From: Solwaraspora sp. WMMD406
Lineage (GTDB): Bacteria; Actinomycetota; Actinomycetes; Mycobacteriales; Micromonosporaceae
Reading direction: 5' to 3'
DNA: 64,000 bases
NCBI RefSeq assembly: GCF_029626025.1
Contig: NZ_JARUBF010000001.1
Coordinates: 1,922,001-1,986,000, forward strand
The notes below the pieces were generated by a model. That model was not told the origin of the DNA. It made no database searches and worked only from the letters and a program-made list of their open reading frames with translations. Made by a program: the position numbers and the translations under genes. Below, piece by piece: positions 9,528-18,463 of this stretch. The first letter of the stretch is position 1, and every line of letters starts with the position of its first letter.

Positions 9528-9779
9528 ATGGCCGAACGCAAGAAGGTGCTGCTGCGCCTCGACCCGGCGGTCCACGAGGCCATCGCCAAGTGGGCCGCCG
9601 ACGACCTGCGCAGCGTCAATGCCCAGATCGAGTACGCGTTGCGGCTGGCGCTGCGGGCGGCCGGGAGGCCACCCCGTGCCGGAGCCGGGGGCGCGGCGTC
9701 GGAGGGCGGGTCAGAAACCGGTGGTCGGCCGGCCGCCGGCGGCGTGCCGGGCCAGCACCAGGATCCCGGCGAGGAGTAG
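9528..9779 (+). CDS. Ribbon-helix-helix (Arc-like) DNA-binding protein
   Basis: 83 residues. The first ~45 match an Arc/MetJ fold: a beta strand KKVLLRLDP, then helix VHEAIAKWAADD and helix RSVNAQIEYALRLALRAA. The rest is a Gly/Ala/Pro-rich tail that overlaps the convergent membrane-protein gene by 69 bp. Proteins of this fold dimerise and bind palindromes through the strand. No toxin gene follows; its partner is the SPFH gene. Start ATG 9528 has no clear ribosome-binding site, suggesting translational coupling. A role as autorepressor at 8597-8608 is inferred. Confidence 0.82.
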   Translation: MAERKKVLLRLDPAVHEAIAKWAADDLRSVNAQIEYALRLALRAAGRPPRAGAGGAASEGGSETGGRPAAGGVPGQHQDPGEE

Positions 9780-10094
9780 ACCGAGCCCCACCGCGTCGAG
9801 CAGGGTGACAACGCCCCCGATGGTCGCCGAGATCAGCCCGATCTGGCTCGCCCGGAGACCACCGGAAGCGAGGTACGGCAGACCAGCCGACCAGAGGATC
9901 CCCGCGAACACCGCGACCAGCAGCGTCGCGCAGCCGGCGATCGCCAGCCCACCGCCCCGGCCGGCGAGGGCGCTCCGGCGCGGGGCCAACAGGGTCAGGG
10001 CGACCACCAGGACCACGATGACCGGCAGTCGCATGGCGAACTGGATCGCCAGGTAGCTCGGGCTGATCGGACCACCGCCCAGATCCCACTCCAC
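9711..10094 (-). CDS. Small integral membrane protein of unknown function
   Basis: A 127-residue hydrophobic protein with four likely membrane helices (about 20-40, 47-66, 74-95 and 97-116) and a short charged cytoplasmic loop (APRRSALAGR). GTG 10094 is preceded by AGAGGAG at good spacing. It points toward the RHH gene and overlaps its 3' end. I do not recognise the family. Confidence 0.7.
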   Translation of the reverse strand: MEWDLGGGPISPSYLAIQFAMRLPVIVVLVVALTLLAPRRSALAGRGGGLAIAGCATLLVAVFAGILWSAGLPYLASGGLRASQIGLISATIGGVVTLLDAVGLGLLLAGILVLARHAAGGRPTTGF

Positions 10095-10180
10095 GACTGT
10101 TCGTCTCCTCTGCCGCGCTGACGTCTATGATCACCCGGCACCCTAGCCGGGCGGGTAAAGGCAGGCCCTAGCATGATGCG

Positions 10181-11125
10181 ATGGGTATCAGCTTCGTACC
10201 CGGGCCGGTCACCGTACGGGTCCCGGCCACCAGCGCCAACCTCGGGCCCGGCTTCGACGCGTTGGGCCTGGCGTTGGCTCATCACGACGAGGTGACCGCC
10301 CGCGTGGCGTCGGCCGGCTGCCACGTCGAGGTGACCGGTGAGGGCGCCGGTGAGTTGCCGGACGACGACAGCCATCTCGTGGTCCGGGCGATGTACGAGA
10401 CGTTCGACGAGCTCGGCGGCCGCCCCACGGGTATCCGGCTGAGCTGCGTCAACCGGATTCCGCAGGCACGTGGCCTCGGCTCCTCCTCGGCAGCGATCGT
10501 CGCCGGTGTGCAGTTGGCCCGGGGACTGGTGAGCGACGGCGTCCAACGGTTGGACACGGCGTCGGCGCTGCGGATCGCGGCACGCATCGAGGGTCATCCC
10601 GACAACGTGGCACCCTGTCTGCTTGGTGGTTTCACCATCGCCTGGGTGGAACCGGACGGGGCCCGCGCCGTGTCGCTGCCGGTCTCCGGCGAGGTCCGGG
10701 CGACGGTGTTCGTGCCGACGAGCCGTGGGCTGACCGAAGTCGCCCGAGCGGCGCTGCCCGAACAGGTGCCGCACGCGGACGCGGCGTTCGTGGCTGGCCG
10801 GGCGGCGCTGCTGGTCCACGCGTTGACCACGGAACCGGCGCTGCTGCTGGCCGCCACCGAGGACCGGTTGCACCAGGATTATCGGGCACCGGGGATGCCG
10901 GCGAGCGCCGAACTGGTCGCCGCGCTGCGGGCGGAAGGTGTGGCAGCGGTGATCAGTGGGGCGGGGCCGAGTGTATTGGCGCTCTCCCACGTACCGGATG
11001 ATTTCAGTCCGGGAATGGACTGGCAGGTGCACTCGTTGCTGGTAGACGTTAGCGGTGCGCAGATCGAAGGCGCTATAGTGGGACACGCCGAGCGGGACCC
11101 TGTTGCCGCAGGTCGGATGAGTTGA
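10181..11125 (+). CDS. thrB: Homoserine kinase
   Basis: GHMP-family kinase phosphorylating homoserine to O-phosphohomoserine, the substrate of ThrC. 314 residues. The N-terminal PATSANLGPGFDALG and the ATP-binding loop PQARGLGSSSAAI (about 96-108) are both intact. No Shine-Dalgarno is visible; TAGCAT (10169-10174) lies just far enough upstream that transcription could begin at the ATG itself, so the gene is probably leaderless and driven by its own promoter. That fits its separation from hom-thrC by the accessory block. A TATAGT hexamer near its 3' end may be a promoter for rho. Confidence 0.94.
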   Translation: MGISFVPGPVTVRVPATSANLGPGFDALGLALAHHDEVTARVASAGCHVEVTGEGAGELPDDDSHLVVRAMYETFDELGGRPTGIRLSCVNRIPQARGLGSSSAAIVAGVQLARGLVSDGVQRLDTASALRIAARIEGHPDNVAPCLLGGFTIAWVEPDGARAVSLPVSGEVRATVFVPTSRGLTEVARAALPEQVPHADAAFVAGRAALLVHALTTEPALLLAATEDRLHQDYRAPGMPASAELVAALRAEGVAAVISGAGPSVLALSHVPDDFSPGMDWQVHSLLVDVSGAQIEGAIVGHAERDPVAAGRMS

Positions 11126-11418
11126 CTACGCTCTAGGCCAAGCACAGCCGCGAAGCACGCGATCTCCTGCGGGCGGCGCACCCCCGAAGCTATCGGCGGT
11201 AAGCCCGTCTCACCCCTGCCTAAGGTCTACGCCAAACCGCAGTCTCCACGGATCGCTGCAGACGTCGAGACCTGTTCGCCGATGCTGGCGAGGCGGGATA
11301 CCGGCAGAGCTGCGCGACAGACTCCCGCGACGTGTCACGCGAGGCGGGTGCACCGAGGCCACCCGGCCACCTAGTTCCGCTGACCCGGGTAGCCCGGCCT
11401 ATCGAGGGAAGGAATCCA

Positions 11419-13353
11419 TTGAGCGACACCACCGACGTGACGTCGGATGTCTCCAACGTCGCTGACGACACCGCCGCCGCTCCGGCCCGCCGTCGGCGTT
11501 CCGGCACCGGGCTGTCCGCGATGCTGCTGCCCGAGTTGCAGAGCCTCGCCGCGTCACTCGGCATCTCCGGCACCGCCCGGATGCGCAAGAGCGAGCTGAT
11601 CGCGGCGATCTCCGAGCGCCAGGCCGGGGGCGCTCCGCGTCCGCGCGCCGAGGTCGCAGCAGCGACCGCACCCCCTCGGGAGGAGGTCCGGGCCGAGGTT
11701 CGCGTGGAAGCCGAGCGCCGTGACGGCGCGGCGGAACGTCGCGACGGCGGCGCGACCGAGCGCCGCGACAGCGGCAACGGTGAGCAACTCGCGATCGTCG
11801 AGGAGGCACCGGTACGTGAGCGCGGCACCCGTCGGGGCCGGTCCAGCCGGGCCGCGGCCGCCGCCGCACCCGAGAGCCGGACCGAGTCGACGGAAACGCC
11901 CGCCGCCGCGCCGGAGCAGGGTGACCGGGCCGATCGTGGTGACCGGGCTGACCGTGGTGACCGGGCCGATCGTGGTGACCGGGGCGGCGAGGCGCGTAAC
12001 GGCCGCGACCGGGGTGACCGGGGCCAGCGTGAGGACCGGGGTGACCGGGGCCAGCGTGAGGACCGGGGTGACCGGGGCCAACGCGACATGGACGACGACG
12101 CCGACGGCGACGGTAGCGGCCGGCGGGGACGCCGCAGCCGGTTCCGGGATCGCCGCCGACGGGGCGACCGTGGCGACGGCGCCGAGAGCGGTGGAGGCCG
12201 TGAGCCGCAGGTGTCCGAGGACGACGTGCTCGTTCCGGTCGCCGGCATCCTCGACGTGCTCGACAACTACGCGTTCGTCCGGACCACCGGATACCTGTCC
12301 GGACCGAACGACGTCTACGTGTCCATGTCCCAGGTCAAGAAGTACGGCCTGCGGCGCGGCGACGCGGTCACCGGTGCGGTGCGGGCCACCCGTGAGGGCG
12401 AGCAGCGCCGTGACAAGTACAACCCGCTGGTCCGGCTGGACACCATCAACGGCATGGAGCCGGACGAGGCCCGGCGGCGACCGGAGTTCTACAAGCTCAC
12501 CCCGCTCTACCCGCAGGACCGGCTGCGGCTGGAGACCGAGCCGCACATCCTCACCACCCGGGTCATCGACCTGGTGATGCCGATCGGCAAGGGGCAGCGG
12601 GCACTGATCGTCTCTCCGCCCAAAGCGGGCAAGACGATGGTGCTGCAGGCGATCGCCAACGCGATCACCCACAACAACCCCGAATGTCACCTGATGGTCG
12701 TCCTGGTCGACGAACGTCCGGAAGAGGTCACCGACATGCAGCGGTCGGTGAAGGGCGAGGTCATCGCGGCCACCTTCGACCGGCCGCCGCAGGACCACAC
12801 CACGGTGGCCGAGTTGGCGATCGAGCGGGCCAAGCGGCTGGTCGAGCTCGGCCACGACGTGGTCGTGCTGCTCGACTCGGTGACCCGGCTGGGTCGGTCC
12901 TACAACCTGGCCGCACCGGCCAGCGGCCGGATCATGTCCGGTGGTATCGACTCGACCGCGCTCTACCCGCCGAAGCGTTTCCTCGGTGCCGCCCGCAACA
13001 TCGAAAACGGCGGTTCGCTGACCATCCTGGCCACCGCTCTGGTCGAGACCGGCTCCATGATGGACACCGTCATCTTCGAGGAGTTCAAGGGCACCGGTAA
13101 CGCCGAGCTCAAGCTGGACCGGAAGATCGCCGACAAGCGGGTCTTCCCGGCGATCGACATCCACCCTTCCGGCACCCGTAAGGAGGAGATCCTGCTCGCG
13201 CCGGAGGAACTGGTCATCATTCACAAGTTGCGCAAGGTGCTCCACTCGCTGGACTCGCAGGCCGCGTTGGACCTGCTGCTGGACCGACTCAAGCAGAGCC
13301 GGACCAACATCGAGTTCCTGATGCAGATCGCCAAATCCACTCCGGGGGAGTGA
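11419..13353 (+). CDS. rho: Transcription termination factor Rho
   Basis: Hexameric RNA-dependent ATPase that releases RNA polymerase from transcripts. 644 residues if started at TTG 11419, which has GGAAGGA 6 nt upstream and reads LSDTTDVTSD. A SAP-like N-terminal helix region (about 35-75) is followed by a 150-200 residue Arg/Gly/Asp-rich insertion with repeats of RGDRAD and RGDRGQRED, as in other actinobacterial Rho proteins. The cold-shock-like RNA-binding domain comes next, then the ATPase core with Walker A SPPKAGKT (about 398-406) and Walker B DVVVLLDSVTRLGR. The 293-bp gap after thrB has no gene and is probably a long leader; TTAGCG-N19-TATAGT (11049-11079) inside thrB is a candidate promoter. 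Confidence 0.95.
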   Translation: MSDTTDVTSDVSNVADDTAAAPARRRRSGTGLSAMLLPELQSLAASLGISGTARMRKSELIAAISERQAGGAPRPRAEVAAATAPPREEVRAEVRVEAERRDGAAERRDGGATERRDSGNGEQLAIVEEAPVRERGTRRGRSSRAAAAAAPESRTESTETPAAAPEQGDRADRGDRADRGDRADRGDRGGEARNGRDRGDRGQREDRGDRGQREDRGDRGQRDMDDDADGDGSGRRGRRSRFRDRRRRGDRGDGAESGGGREPQVSEDDVLVPVAGILDVLDNYAFVRTTGYLSGPNDVYVSMSQVKKYGLRRGDAVTGAVRATREGEQRRDKYNPLVRLDTINGMEPDEARRRPEFYKLTPLYPQDRLRLETEPHILTTRVIDLVMPIGKGQRALIVSPPKAGKTMVLQAIANAITHNNPECHLMVVLVDERPEEVTDMQRSVKGEVIAATFDRPPQDHTTVAELAIERAKRLVELGHDVVVLLDSVTRLGRSYNLAAPASGRIMSGGIDSTALYPPKRFLGAARNIENGGSLTILATALVETGSMMDTVIFEEFKGTGNAELKLDRKIADKRVFPAIDIHPSGTRKEEILLAPEELVIIHKLRKVLHSLDSQAALDLLLDRLKQSRTNIEFLMQIAKSTPGE

Positions 13354-13573
13354 TCCCGGGCCGGGAATCGACCGGGTCCGTCGGGCGTTGTGCCCGGCGG
13401 ACTCGGATCACCCGGATCGGACCAGACCTCCGCCCGATACGATCCGACCACACCACCCATGGCAGACTGGTCACCTGGCCAGTGGTTCCGGTTCACGCCC
13501 GAGTCGGGCCGCGTATCGACGCGGTCGATGTCGACGGCGACCCGGCGACCGACGATGAAAGGATCATGCCCCG

Positions 13574-13801
13574 ATGAAGCGCGACACTCACCCGCAGTAC
13601 GTGACGACCGAGGTCACCTGCTCCTGCGGCAACTCCTTCACCACCCGCAGCACCGCTTCCAGCGGCAAGATCCACGTCGAGACCTGCAGCGCGTGCCACC
13701 CGTTCTACACCGGTAAGCAGCGTGTCCTCGACACCGCCGGCCGGGTGGCCAAGTTCCAGCAGAAGTACGCCAAGGCCCAGGCCGCCAAGAAGGCCAAGTA
13801 G
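13574..13801 (+). CDS. rpmE: 50S ribosomal protein L31 (zinc-binding form)
   Basis: 75 residues; starts [10 protein letters not shown] and contains the zinc ribbon CSC...CSAC, so this is the C+ version that binds zinc, the one made when zinc is plentiful. The basic C-terminus ([10 protein letters not shown]) is typical. GAAAGGA lies 10 nt before ATG 13574. The 220 bp after rho hold no other gene. A strong hairpin terminator follows the stop codon. Confidence 0.95.
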   Translation: MKRDTHPQYVTTEVTCSCGNSFTTRSTASSGKIHVETCSACHPFYTGKQRVLDTAGRVAKFQQKYAKAQAAKKAK

Positions 13802-13808
13802 CTACTCG

Positions 13809-13850
13809 CGCGGCGCCCGCCTCCGACCATGGCCGGAGGCGGGCGCCGCG
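13809..13850 (+). terminator. Strong hairpin terminator after rpmE
   Basis: A perfect 17-bp stem (13809-13825 with 13834-13850) closes an 8-nt loop ACCATGGC. It starts 8 bp after the rpmE stop and has no T-tract, the usual actinobacterial form. Confidence 0.85.
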
Positions 13851-13960
13851 GCGTCTGTCAGGGTCGCTGGTGGTTGGCCGCGCTCAGCGGCGCGGCGGTG
13901 TCGTCGTCGGTGCGGGCGGAGTCCGTATCCTCCCCGCTTGGTATCCACGGAAGGCATCTG

Positions 13961-15049
13961 ATGAGCAGCGAACGTCTGGCCGCGCTTCTCGACGAGTACG
14001 CCGAGCTGGAGAAGCGGTTGGCCGATCCGGCGATTCACGCCGACCAGACCACCGCCCGCCAGGTGGGGCGGCGGTTCGCCGAGCTGGCACCGATCCACAA
14101 GGCCGCCGTCGAGCTGGCACAGGCCCGCGCCGATCTGGTTGCCGCCCGGGAACTCGCTGGCGAGGACGCCGGCTTCGCGGCCGAGGCCGACGAGATCGCC
14201 GCCGCGCTTCCGTCGCTGGAGGCCCGCCTCGCCGAACTGCTCATTCCGCGCGATCCGCACGACGCCAAGGACGTGATCGTCGAGATCAAAGCCGGGGAGG
14301 GCGGCGAGGAATCCGCCCTGTTCGCCGGGGACCTGCTGCGGATGTATCTGCGGTACGCCGAACGCCACGGTTGGCAGGTCGAGGTCATCGACTCGCAGGA
14401 CTCCGATCTGGGTGGGGTCAAGGACGTCTCGCTCGCCGTCAAGTCGCGCGGGGTGCCCGAGGGGGGCAACGGTGTCTGGTCCCGGCTGAAGTGGGAGGGC
14501 GGCGTGCACCGGGTGCAGCGGGTGCCGGTCACCGAGTCCCAGGGCCGGATCCACACCAGCGCCGCCGGAGTCCTGGTGCTCCCCGAAGCCGAGGACGTCG
14601 ACGTCGACGTCGACCCCAACGATCTGCGAATCGACGTGTTCCGCTCGTCCGGCCCAGGTGGACAGTCGGTCAACACGACCGACTCCGCGGTGCGGATCAC
14701 CCATCTTCCGTCCGGCATCGTGGTTTCCTGTCAAAACGAGAAGAGCCAGCTGCAGAACCGGGAACAGGCGATGCGGATCCTGCGGGCCCGGCTGCTCGTC
14801 GCCGCTCGGGAACAGGCCGACGCGGCCGCCTCCGACGTACGTCGAGCGCAGGTGCGTACGGTCGACCGGTCCGAACGGATCCGGACCTACAACTTTCCGC
14901 AGAACCGGATCACCGACCATCGGATCGGCTACACGGCGTACAACCTGGATCTGGCGCTCTCCGGCGAGCTCGACGGTGTCCTCGACGCGCTGGCCGAGGC
15001 GGATCGGGCGGCCCGGCTCGCTGGCGACACCGAGCTGACCCGCCGCTGA
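13961..15049 (+). CDS. prfA: Peptide chain release factor 1
   Basis: Recognises UAA and UAG and triggers peptide release. 362 residues. The stop-codon-reading P-x-T motif is PVT in QRVPVTESQ (about 189-191). The catalytic GGQ is in [16 protein letters not shown] (about 234-236). GGAAGG lies 6 nt before ATG 13961; a longer frame upstream would run through the terminator and is rejected. The enzyme that methylates the GGQ glutamine, PrmC, is encoded nearby. Confidence 0.96.
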   Translation: MSSERLAALLDEYAELEKRLADPAIHADQTTARQVGRRFAELAPIHKAAVELAQARADLVAARELAGEDAGFAAEADEIAAALPSLEARLAELLIPRDPHDAKDVIVEIKAGEGGEESALFAGDLLRMYLRYAERHGWQVEVIDSQDSDLGGVKDVSLAVKSRGVPEGGNGVWSRLKWEGGVHRVQRVPVTESQGRIHTSAAGVLVLPEAEDVDVDVDPNDLRIDVFRSSGPGGQSVNTTDSAVRITHLPSGIVVSCQNEKSQLQNREQAMRILRARLLVAAREQADAAASDVRRAQVRTVDRSERIRTYNFPQNRITDHRIGYTAYNLDLALSGELDGVLDALAEADRAARLAGDTELTRR

Positions 15050-15103
15050 CCGTTCGTCAGCCCCGCCGCAACGAGCCCCGGTCCTGGATCAGCGGCGATG
15101 CGA

Positions 15104-16660
15104 TCACCGGCCCGGGCGAGCGCGGGCCTTGGCGTCGCGCAGCTCCCGATCGGCGATCTCGAAGGCGGTGCCGAGCGCTTCGCGCAGGCCCGGCCCGGAC
15201 CCGCCGACCTCGGCGTAGCCGACACTCACCCCGACCGGGGTTCCCGGGACGAGGGATTCCCATTCCTCGGCGGCGATCGCGACGGTGATCCGGCGGGCCA
15301 CCTCCGCCGCTTCGACCCGGGTCGCTCGGGGCAACACCACGACGAACTCGTCCCCGCCGTACCGAGCGACGAAGTCCCCTCGGCGCATGACCCGGTTGAC
15401 CACGCCGGCGACCCGCTGCAGCACCAGGTCTCCGGAGTGGTGGCCGTGGATGGTGTTGACCGACGTGAAACCGTCGAGGTCGCAGACCATCACCACCGCG
15501 CGCTCGCCCCGGCCGACCATGTCGGCGACGTAGAGATCGAGTTGACGACGATTGGCCAGCCCGGTCAACGGGTCGGTGAGCGCCTCGCCGGCGTACTGGG
15601 CGGCGGTCCTGCGCATCTCCTCCTGGTCCAGCCGTGCGGCGATGCCGTCCACGTACAGATCACGGAGCCGGTCGTTGCGCCGGGTCGCCAGGCGGAAGGC
15701 GTACCGGTCGGCGCGGTGCGCGGCGGCGTGGTCTCCGGCCCAGGTGTACGCCACGCTGCGCAGCCGGGGCTCCTCGGCGGCGCCCAGGGTCTCGGCGGAG
15801 ACCATCGCCGCTTCCAACCGGACCAGTGCCTCGGCCGGCTTGTCGGCGGCGATCGCCAGACACACCACACCGAGCTGACGCAGGTCACGAGCTCGGGCGC
15901 TGTCGCCGCCGTCGATCATCAGGCGGGCGGCCTCCGGCGCGCCGGAGGGCAGCTGGACCGGCTCACCGAGGGCGGCCAGTCGGGCCAGCGCGTACCCGTA
16001 CGCCACCCGGCTGCTGGGGCGCAGCCGGGCGGCCCGACCGGAGCGGACGAACTTGGCGAGGTCGCTGCCGATGTCCCGGAGCACCCGCAGGCAGCCGTCG
16101 GTGTCGCCGTGGTGGTCGAGAGCGACCGCGTTGCGCAGCCGGATGCCGGGTGCCGCGAAGATCTCCTCCGGAATGCCCGAGGCGTTGCCGAGCTGGCGGG
16201 CGCGCTCGATCGCGCTCAAGGCGTATCCGTGAAAGCTGAGGTAGGAGTAGGCCATTGCCAGGTCGTGCCAGCCCCAGGCGGTTTCCCGGTCGACGTCCGG
16301 GGCGGCGCCGAGCGCGCGGGAGCTCTGCACCAGGTGGGTGACGCAGCGGTCGAAGGCCCCCTGATGGTGGGCGGCGAGTGCGGCCAACGCGTGCAGGTGC
16401 CCGTGCAGGTAGGGCTCGTTGATGTCGCGGGCGGCGTCGAAGGCCCGGTCGACCGCGACCGCGTATTCGGCGGTGCGGCCCAGGTTGAGTAGGGCGGAGA
16501 GTCGTTGCACCAGCGCGTCGGCGCGCACGTACGGGTCGTCGCTGGTCCGGATGACGTGCTCGAACGCGACGCAGGCCTCGGCCGAGCGGCTGCTCTCCAT
16601 CAGCGCGCGGGCGTCCATCAACGCCTGCGCCTGGCCGGTGAGCCGGTCGAGCCAACCCAC
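15104..16660 (-). CDS. Diguanylate cyclase with N-terminal TPR-like region (GGDEF protein)
   Basis: 518 residues, soluble. Residues 1-360 are a chain of helical repeats resembling TPRs; a GGDEF domain occupies about 365-515, starting at the family hallmark DPLTGLANRR. The active-site signature is intact (RYGGDEFVVVLP, about 432-443), so it should condense two GTP into c-di-GMP. The product-inhibition site RxxD (RRGD) sits exactly five residues before GGDEF. There is no membrane segment or sensor domain; the helical repeats presumably bind a partner. GTG 16660 is chosen because GGGAGG lies 6 nt upstream; the TTG two codons earlier would touch it. Divergent from prmC. Confidence 0.92.
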   Translation of the reverse strand: MGWLDRLTGQAQALMDARALMESSRSAEACVAFEHVIRTSDDPYVRADALVQRLSALLNLGRTAEYAVAVDRAFDAARDINEPYLHGHLHALAALAAHHQGAFDRCVTHLVQSSRALGAAPDVDRETAWGWHDLAMAYSYLSFHGYALSAIERARQLGNASGIPEEIFAAPGIRLRNAVALDHHGDTDGCLRVLRDIGSDLAKFVRSGRAARLRPSSRVAYGYALARLAALGEPVQLPSGAPEAARLMIDGGDSARARDLRQLGVVCLAIAADKPAEALVRLEAAMVSAETLGAAEEPRLRSVAYTWAGDHAAAHRADRYAFRLATRRNDRLRDLYVDGIAARLDQEEMRRTAAQYAGEALTDPLTGLANRRQLDLYVADMVGRGERAVVMVCDLDGFTSVNTIHGHHSGDLVLQRVAGVVNRVMRRGDFVARYGGDEFVVVLPRATRVEAAEVARRITVAIAAEEWESLVPGTPVGVSVGYAEVGGSGPGLREALGTAFEIADRELRDAKARARPGR

Positions 16661-16803
16661 GCACAACCTCCCTGAAGTCCGCTGGACCGTGGCGGAGCAC
16701 GCGCCCGAGCGATCCTGGTGCCGTGGTGACCGACACTCTTTGGACGCTTCATGATTATGTCGTGAACCGCTTGCCGGAAAACAGCTCCCAGGAGCCGGAT
16801 CGG

Positions 16804-17661
16804 ATGCCGATATCGACCGTGTTGGCCGCCGCCACGGCGGAACTGACCCGTGCCGGGGTGTCCTCGGCCCGGGTCGACGCGGAGCTGCTCGCCGCCGCTG
16901 TTCTGGGCGTTCCGCGCGGCCGGCTAGCGCTGAGCAGCGGCTTTGATTACATCGATAAAGCTCGATTCGATGAATTCGTGTCCCGGCGCGCGGCCCGCGA
17001 GCCGGTGCAGTACCTCACCGGATCGGCACCGTTTCGTTATCTGGATTTGATGGTCGGTCCGGGAGTGTTCGTGCCCCGCCCGGAAACCGAACTGCTCGCC
17101 GAGGCCGGGATCCGCGAACTGCGCGCCCGGGGCGGTGGCACGCTTGTCGACTTGTGCAGCGGCAGCGGGGCCGTCGCTCTCGCGGTGGCACACGAGGTGC
17201 CGGCGGCGCGGGTACTGGCGGTGGAACGTTCCGAAGCGAGTCTGGACTGGCTGCGCGCCAACGCGCGGCGGCGGGCGGCGGCCGGGGACCGCCCCGTCGA
17301 GGTGGTGTCCGGCGACGTCACCGACCCCGACCTGCTCGCCGAGCTGGCCGCGACCGTCGACGCGGTGCTCTGCAATCCGCCCTACGTGCCGTTGGGCACG
17401 CCGGTGCCGGCGGAAGTGGCCGGACATGACCCGGCGGACGCCGTCTTCGGCGGACCGGACGGGCTGGCGGTGATCCGCCCGGTACGGGAGCGAGCGGCGG
17501 CCCTGCTGCGTCCGGGCGGCCTGCTCGCTGTCGAACACGACGAGAGTCATGCCGACGCCGTCGCCGACCTGCTCGCCACCGGCGGACGGTTCACCGAGGT
17601 CACCGGGCACCAAGACCTGACCGGGCGCCCCCGGTTCGTCACCGCGCTGCGGGCCGGGTGA
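16804..17661 (+). CDS. prmC: Release factor glutamine methyltransferase
   Basis: SAM-dependent N5-methylation of the GGQ glutamine of RF1 and RF2. 285 residues from ATG 16804 (GGAG 9 nt upstream); GTG starts at 16723 or 16762 would add poorly conserved residues. An N-terminal helical release-factor-binding domain is followed by a Rossmann-like fold with DLCSGSGAVALAV for SAM. The catalytic NPPY (LCNPPYVP) is near residue 191. The prfA-prmC-tsaC order is common; here prmC is separated from prfA by the divergent cyclase gene. Confidence 0.93.
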   Translation: MPISTVLAAATAELTRAGVSSARVDAELLAAAVLGVPRGRLALSSGFDYIDKARFDEFVSRRAAREPVQYLTGSAPFRYLDLMVGPGVFVPRPETELLAEAGIRELRARGGGTLVDLCSGSGAVALAVAHEVPAARVLAVERSEASLDWLRANARRRAAAGDRPVEVVSGDVTDPDLLAELAATVDAVLCNPPYVPLGTPVPAEVAGHDPADAVFGGPDGLAVIRPVRERAAALLRPGGLLAVEHDESHADAVADLLATGGRFTEVTGHQDLTGRPRFVTALRAG

Positions 17662-17760
17662 CCGGATGGGCGGGCCGGGTGACCGGATGGGCGGCGGGCT
17701 GGGCGGCGGACCGGGTGACCGGGGCGGCGGATTAGGTGACCGGGGCGGGTGACCGGGGCG
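17655..17760. repeat. Degenerate GGTGACCGG repeats between prmC and tsaC
   Basis: At least five copies of GGTGACCGG separated by 5-20 bp of G-rich sequence, beginning at the prmC stop codon. The same nonamer core recurs in the Arg/Gly/Asp repeat region of rho. No hairpin capacity is evident because the strand is almost entirely purine-rich. Confidence 0.6.
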
Positions 17761-17818
17761 GCAGGGTGGTGATCGGTGCGGATCGTCCAGCGGGCACGTG
17801 GCACACTGGCTCACCGTG

Positions 17819-18463
17819 ATGCTTTATGACTGCCGGTCCGCCGCCGACCGTGACAAAGGCATCGCCGCGGCGATCGAGGCGGTCAAGAACGGCGAGCTGG
17901 TCGTGCTGCCCACCGACACCGTGTACGGCCTCGGCGCCGACGCGTTCACCTCGTACGCGGTCACCGCGCTGCTCAACGCCAAGGGCCGGGGCCGGCAGAT
18001 GCCCCCGCCGGTGTTGGTCGGCTCCCGGCACACCCTCGACGGTCTGGTGCTGATCCTGCCGCAGACCGCCCGTGACCTCGCCGACGCGTTCTGGCCGGGC
18101 GCGTTGACGATGATCGTGGAGCACGCGCCGAGCCTCAACTGGGATCTGGGCGACACCAACGGCACGGTCGCGGTACGGATGCCGCTGCATCCGGTGGCGC
18201 TGGAGGTGCTGCGCGAAACCGGACCGATGGCGGTCTCGTCGGCGAACAAGACCGGCAAGCCCCCGGCGCTCACCGCCGCCGAGGCCCGCGAACAGCTCGG
18301 CTACTCGGTGCGCACCTATCTGGAGGCGGGGCCGTGTCCCGACCCGGTGCCGAGCACCATCGTGGACCTCACCGGGGACGTCCCGAGGGTGGTACGCGAC
18401 GGCGCGATCCCGATCGAGAAGCTCCGCGACGTGGTGCCGGACATCATCGGTACGGAGTCCTGA
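17819..18463 (+). CDS. L-threonylcarbamoyladenylate synthase (Sua5/YciO/YrdC family)
   Basis: Makes threonylcarbamoyl-AMP from threonine, bicarbonate and ATP for the t6A37 modification of ANN-decoding tRNAs. 214 residues from ATG 17819, i.e. the YrdC domain alone without the Sua5 C-terminal extension. Signature segments are PTDTVYGLGADAF near the start, KGRGRQMPPPVLV for substrate binding, and MAVSSANKTGKPP. There is no Shine-Dalgarno; GTG 17816 is an equal alternative. The next gene begins directly after the stop codon, so the two are co-transcribed. Confidence 0.9.
   Translation: MLYDCRSAADRDKGIAAAIEAVKNGELVVLPTDTVYGLGADAFTSYAVTALLNAKGRGRQMPPPVLVGSRHTLDGLVLILPQTARDLADAFWPGALTMIVEHAPSLNWDLGDTNGTVAVRMPLHPVALEVLRETGPMAVSSANKTGKPPALTAAEAREQLGYSVRTYLEAGPCPDPVPSTIVDLTGDVPRVVRDGAIPIEKLRDVVPDIIGTES

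Noticed and set aside
11332-11418. 29-residue N-terminal extension of Rho
   Set aside because: TTG 11419 has a clear ribosome-binding site and matches the usual N-terminus.
13829-13960. 44-residue N-terminal extension of RF1
   Set aside because: It would be translated through the rpmE terminator and lacks conservation; ATG 13961 has a good ribosome-binding site.
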